Shown here: positions 61,527-64,000 of the stretch, piece after piece
How the letters are laid out: each line of letters opens with the position of its first letter
Numbering within the stretch: the first letter of the stretch is position 1
Source of the DNA: Nesterenkonia xinjiangensis
GTDB taxonomy: Bacteria; Actinomycetota; Actinomycetes; Actinomycetales; Micrococcaceae
Direction of reading: 5' to 3'
Assembly (NCBI RefSeq): GCF_013410745.1
Contig: NZ_JACCFY010000001.1
Span: forward strand, 1,426,001 to 1,490,000
DNA: 64,000 bases
Notes under the pieces: generated by a model
The model's database searches: none
What the model was told of the DNA's origin: nothing
What the model saw: the letters and a program-made list of their open reading frames with translations, nothing else
Translations under genes and position numbers: made by a program

Positions 61527-62823
61527 TGTTCCACTCCCCGTCTGCGGAGCCCGTCTCCGGGATGCTCGCCTCCGCGCTGGTCGTGATCCCCTCTGACTCA
61601 CCCGGCGGCGGCCCGTCGGGGAGCACCTCGTCGTCCAGGGAGTCGGGCGAGGACGCCCACCAGGCGACGACGGCCATGGCCAGGGCCAGCACGATCAGTC
61701 CGACCAGCGGCACGGTCCAGGTGGCAGTGCGCTCCAGGACCACCCCGATGGCCAACGGGCCGAGAGCGGCGAAGACGTAGCCGCCGGACTGTATGAAGCC
61801 CGAGGCACGGGCAGTGACCTCCGGGTCCCGGGTGCGAGCGGTGATCAGCGCCAGCGCCGAGGGGAAGGAGAATCCGCCGATCGCCAGGAAGATCGCCCAC
61901 AGCCACGGCGTGGTGGTGGGAGCGACCAGCAGACCGGTGTAGCCGACGGCGGATATCAGCCCGTAGCCGATGAGCACGCTGCGCACATGCCACCGGCGCA
62001 CCACGATCTGCGGGGCGATGAAGCCTCCCGGGATGCCTCCGGCGACGATGATCGCCACCATGGCGCCGGCAGCGACCGAGTCCAGGCCGGCGTCGCGGTA
62101 GATCCGGGCCAGCCAGCCGAAGTGCGTATAGGCGTGGAGGGACTGCAGCCCGAAGTAGAGCAACAGGATCCAGGCACCGGACGAGGCCGTGATGCGGCCG
62201 ACGGCCCTGGAGGCGCCGTGGTTCTGGGTGGAGGCAGCCGGCACGCCGCCCAGGTGCCGCAGGGCGGCCCAGATGATGAGGGCGATGAGCGGCAGCCCCG
62301 CCCACACTCCCAGGCCCAGACGCCAGCCGCCGACGTGCTCGGCCAGGGGTGCGGTGAGCAGAGCCGGCACGGAGGCGCCGAGCCCCAACCCCACCATGAA
62401 GACGGTCACTGAGACTGCCTGGCGGTCAGGGAAACGCACTTTGGCAAAGACGGGGAGCACCACGTTTCCCATGGCCATGCCGGCGAGCGAGAGCGTGGTG
62501 AACCCCGCGAAGCCCCACCAGCTGTCCACCAGCACCCGCAGCCCCAGCCCGGTGCCGATGGCCGCCGCACAGATGGCCAGCGACCAGAACAGCCCCAGCC
62601 GGCGCAGCAGCAGGAAGGAGATCGCACCGAAGACCACGAAAGCGGCCCCGGGCAGCGCGGTGAGCAGCCCTGACTGCCACCCCTGGAGCGCGAAGGCCGC
62701 CTCGACGTCGGCCAGCACGGGGCCCAGCGACGTCGCGGCGGGGCGCAGACACACGGCCAGCAGCGCCAGGGCGAGGACGGCGAGGGCCGTCGCGCCCCGT
62801 CCGGGCTGCGCGTCAGTTCTCAT
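61441..62823 (-). CDS. MFS transporter, CynX/NimT family
   Basis: The 460-residue protein follows CAGGAGG and has twelve predicted helices. The N-terminal LLAVCLRPAATSLGPVLADVEAAF (in parts) and NVVLPVFAKVRFPDRQ after helix 4 are typical of the CynX/NimT cyanate or 2-nitroimidazole porter group. It probably moves a small nitrogenous anion. Its last 30 or so codons (polar, Arg/His-rich) overlap the GntR gene. Two helices after the central loop are followed by an acidic tail. Confidence 0.88.
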   Translation of the reverse strand: MRTDAQPGRGATALAVLALALLAVCLRPAATSLGPVLADVEAAFALQGWQSGLLTALPGAAFVVFGAISFLLLRRLGLFWSLAICAAAIGTGLGLRVLVDSWWGFAGFTTLSLAGMAMGNVVLPVFAKVRFPDRQAVSVTVFMVGLGLGASVPALLTAPLAEHVGGWRLGLGVWAGLPLIALIIWAALRHLGGVPAASTQNHGASRAVGRITASSGAWILLLYFGLQSLHAYTHFGWLARIYRDAGLDSVAAGAMVAIIVAGGIPGGFIAPQIVVRRWHVRSVLIGYGLISAVGYTGLLVAPTTTPWLWAIFLAIGGFSFPSALALITARTRDPEVTARASGFIQSGGYVFAALGPLAIGVVLERTATWTVPLVGLIVLALAMAVVAWWASSPDSLDDEVLPDGPPPGESEGITTSAEASIPETGSADGEWNNETHGRAREQRVRDDARGHAAARADHRR

Positions 62824-62869
62824 GCCCGCCTCCTGATCCTGTCACCTCAATATCGTGCCACCCCTGTTT

Positions 62870-62885
62870 GGTATACCGTAATACC
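62870..62885. promoter_or_regulatory. GntR/FCD-type operator between CynX-like porter and amidohydrolase
   Basis: GGTATACC (62870-62877) is a perfect palindrome, and GGTAT with ATACC (62870-62885) forms a second, overlapping dyad. FadR-type GntR regulators bind such GGT/ACC dyads. It is 47 bases from the porter start and 108 from the amidohydrolase start. Confidence 0.6.
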
Positions 62886-62992
62886 TGGACGTGATTTCTC
62901 CCACTCCCCCGGCAAGTCGCCCGAGACTGACTCTGTCAGCTCCACCGACGCCGTCGAGGCCCGATACCACCCGACCATCCAGGAGACTGCGG

Positions 62993-64000
62993 ATGACCAC
63001 CCGATTCACCGACGTCAGGCTCTTTCCGCGCACCCCCGACGAACCCGCCGTGGACCTCACCGTCCAGGACGGGCGCATCGCGGAGATCACCCCGGCCGGG
63101 ACCACCCCCACCCCTGACGGCGCGGAGATCGTCGACGGCGGTGGCCGTGTGCTGCTTCCCGCCCTGGGAGACGTCCACTCCCACCTGGACTCGAACCGCC
63201 TCGGGCAGACCTTCCTGCCCCACACAGCGGACGGCACGCTGCACGGCTACATCATGAACGACCGCCGCAAGTGGCGCGACGGCGAGCGCAGCGTAGCCGA
63301 CCAGGCCTCCTACGCGCTGGCACAGATCATCGCCTCCGGCGGGGTGCGCGTCCGTTCCCACGCCCAGGTGGACTCCGACTGCGGCCTGGAGCGGTTCCAC
63401 GGAGTGCAGGAGGGGCTGTCCCGGTATGCCGACATCATCGACCATCAGATCGTGGCCTTTCCCCAGGCCGGCATCCAGCGGGAGGCCGGCGTCGTCGACC
63501 TGCTCGACCAGGCACTGGCCGAGGGCGGGGACCTGGTGGGCGGGTTGGACCCCGTCCTCTACGACCGTGACCCGGCCTCTCACCTCAACGTGGTGTTCGG
63601 GCTGTGCGAGAAGCACGGCGTGGGCGCGGACATCCATCTGCACGAGTCCGGCACCGCCGGCATCTTCTCGATGGAGGAGATCGCCCGCCGGACCCAGGAG
63701 CTGGGCCTGCAGGGCAAGGTGACCATCTCCCACGCCTTCGCCCTGCACACCAATCCGGAGAAGGAGGTGGCCCGCGTGGTGGAGCTGCTCGCCGAGGCAG
63801 GCGTCTCACTGACCACGGTTGCGCCCTCCATCGGCTCCCTGCCCCAGGGTCTGTTGCGCGAGCACCGGATGGCGATCGGCCTGGGCGAGGACGGGCAGCG
63901 CGACCACTGGAGCCCCTACGGCGACGGCGACCTGCTGCGCCGGACCTGGCAGCTGTCCTTCACCAACGGCTTCCGGCGAGACGCCGACGTCGAGGCCTGC
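62993..64000 (+). CDS. Amidohydrolase (cytosine deaminase-type), C-terminus outside window
   Basis: The ATG at 62993 follows AGGAGAC, and the frame runs open to the right edge, giving 336 visible residues. The superfamily metal motif GDVHSHLDSN is near residues 57-66, HLHESGTAGIF near 209 and ITSHAFALH-type ISHAFALHT near 243. The order fits cytosine deaminase, N-isopropylammelide isopropylamidohydrolase or related nucleobase/triazine deaminases. The CynX-like porter may supply its substrate. The expected DxxxP-type metal Asp region begins at the edge. Confidence 0.9.
   Translation, partial: MTTRFTDVRLFPRTPDEPAVDLTVQDGRIAEITPAGTTPTPDGAEIVDGGGRVLLPALGDVHSHLDSNRLGQTFLPHTADGTLHGYIMNDRRKWRDGERSVADQASYALAQIIASGGVRVRSHAQVDSDCGLERFHGVQEGLSRYADIIDHQIVAFPQAGIQREAGVVDLLDQALAEGGDLVGGLDPVLYDRDPASHLNVVFGLCEKHGVGADIHLHESGTAGIFSMEEIARRTQELGLQGKVTISHAFALHTNPEKEVARVVELLAEAGVSLTTVAPSIGSLPQGLLREHRMAIGLGEDGQRDHWSPYGDGDLLRRTWQLSFTNGFRRDADVEAC

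Overview
The window is high-GC, gene-dense DNA, probably from an actinobacterium of the order Micrococcales. A Micrococcaceae member such as Nesterenkonia or an Arthrobacter relative is a guess, based on acidic proteins, strong GGAGG-type ribosome sites, ATGA/GTGA stop-start overlaps, CUT1 sugar permeases without their own ATPase, and many LacI-family regulators. I saw no rRNA, tRNA, phage, insertion sequence or CRISPR array. Nearly the whole window is a catabolic and transport region.

Layout. (1) 1-3.1 kb, minus strand: a sugar ABC permease pair with no visible binding protein, preceded by a 24-codon leader ORF and a LacI-type operator and followed by a Gfo/Idh/MocA oxidoreductase (partial). 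(2) 3.4-8 kb: an enolase-superfamily sugar-acid dehydratase/racemase with glycerate kinase, then an FMN reductase, a small hypothetical protein and a pirin. (3) 8.1-9.8 kb: a Trp/Asp-repeat membrane protein overlapping a membrane protein that looks like a degenerate histidine kinase. (4) 9.8-16 kb: a LacI regulator, two LacI-type operators on a promoter, a sugar MFS porter, a GH78 alpha-L-rhamnosidase and, convergent, a ManD-type mannonate dehydratase. (5) 16.2-18.4 kb: Ohr and galactokinase. (6) 18.6-25.5 kb: a six-gene operon with an iron/spermidine-type ABC importer, a glycerophosphodiesterase-like enzyme, a LacI regulator and a calcineurin-like phosphodiesterase. (7) 25.5-32.2 kb: a family-5 (peptide or oligosaccharide) ABC importer with a fused double ATPase. 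(8) 32.4-34.1 kb: GNAT, an FHA protein and a small acidic partner.

(9) 34.2-46.5 kb: a CoA-dependent carboxylic-acid catabolic region with two acyl-CoA dehydrogenases, a thioesterase, a class III CoA-transferase, a LysR, 3-hydroxyacyl-CoA dehydrogenase, enoyl-CoA hydratase, a fused TRAP permease with a TAXI receptor, and an AMP-forming acyl-CoA ligase. Together they could import an organic acid, activate it and carry out beta-oxidation-like steps. (10) 46.6-57.5 kb: an M20 amidohydrolase, DUF1028, RidA and flavin monooxygenase operon, opposite a LysR and a sodium symporter with a DUF3311 partner, followed by an aspartase, a TRIC/UPF0126 membrane protein, a metallo-beta-lactamase-fold hydrolase and a second LysR. 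This suggests use of an N-substituted amino acid. (11) 57.5-64 kb: a tripartite tricarboxylate transporter, a GntR/FCD regulator, a CynX-like MFS porter and, divergent across a GntR-like palindrome, a cytosine-deaminase-type amidohydrolase that runs off the right edge.

About eight solute transport systems from seven mechanistic classes sit within 64 kb, most next to their own regulator and degradative enzymes. The least explained parts are the degenerate kinase with its Trp/Asp-repeat partner, the permease operon with its leader ORF, the phosphodiester-type import operon and the M20/DUF1028/RidA locus.
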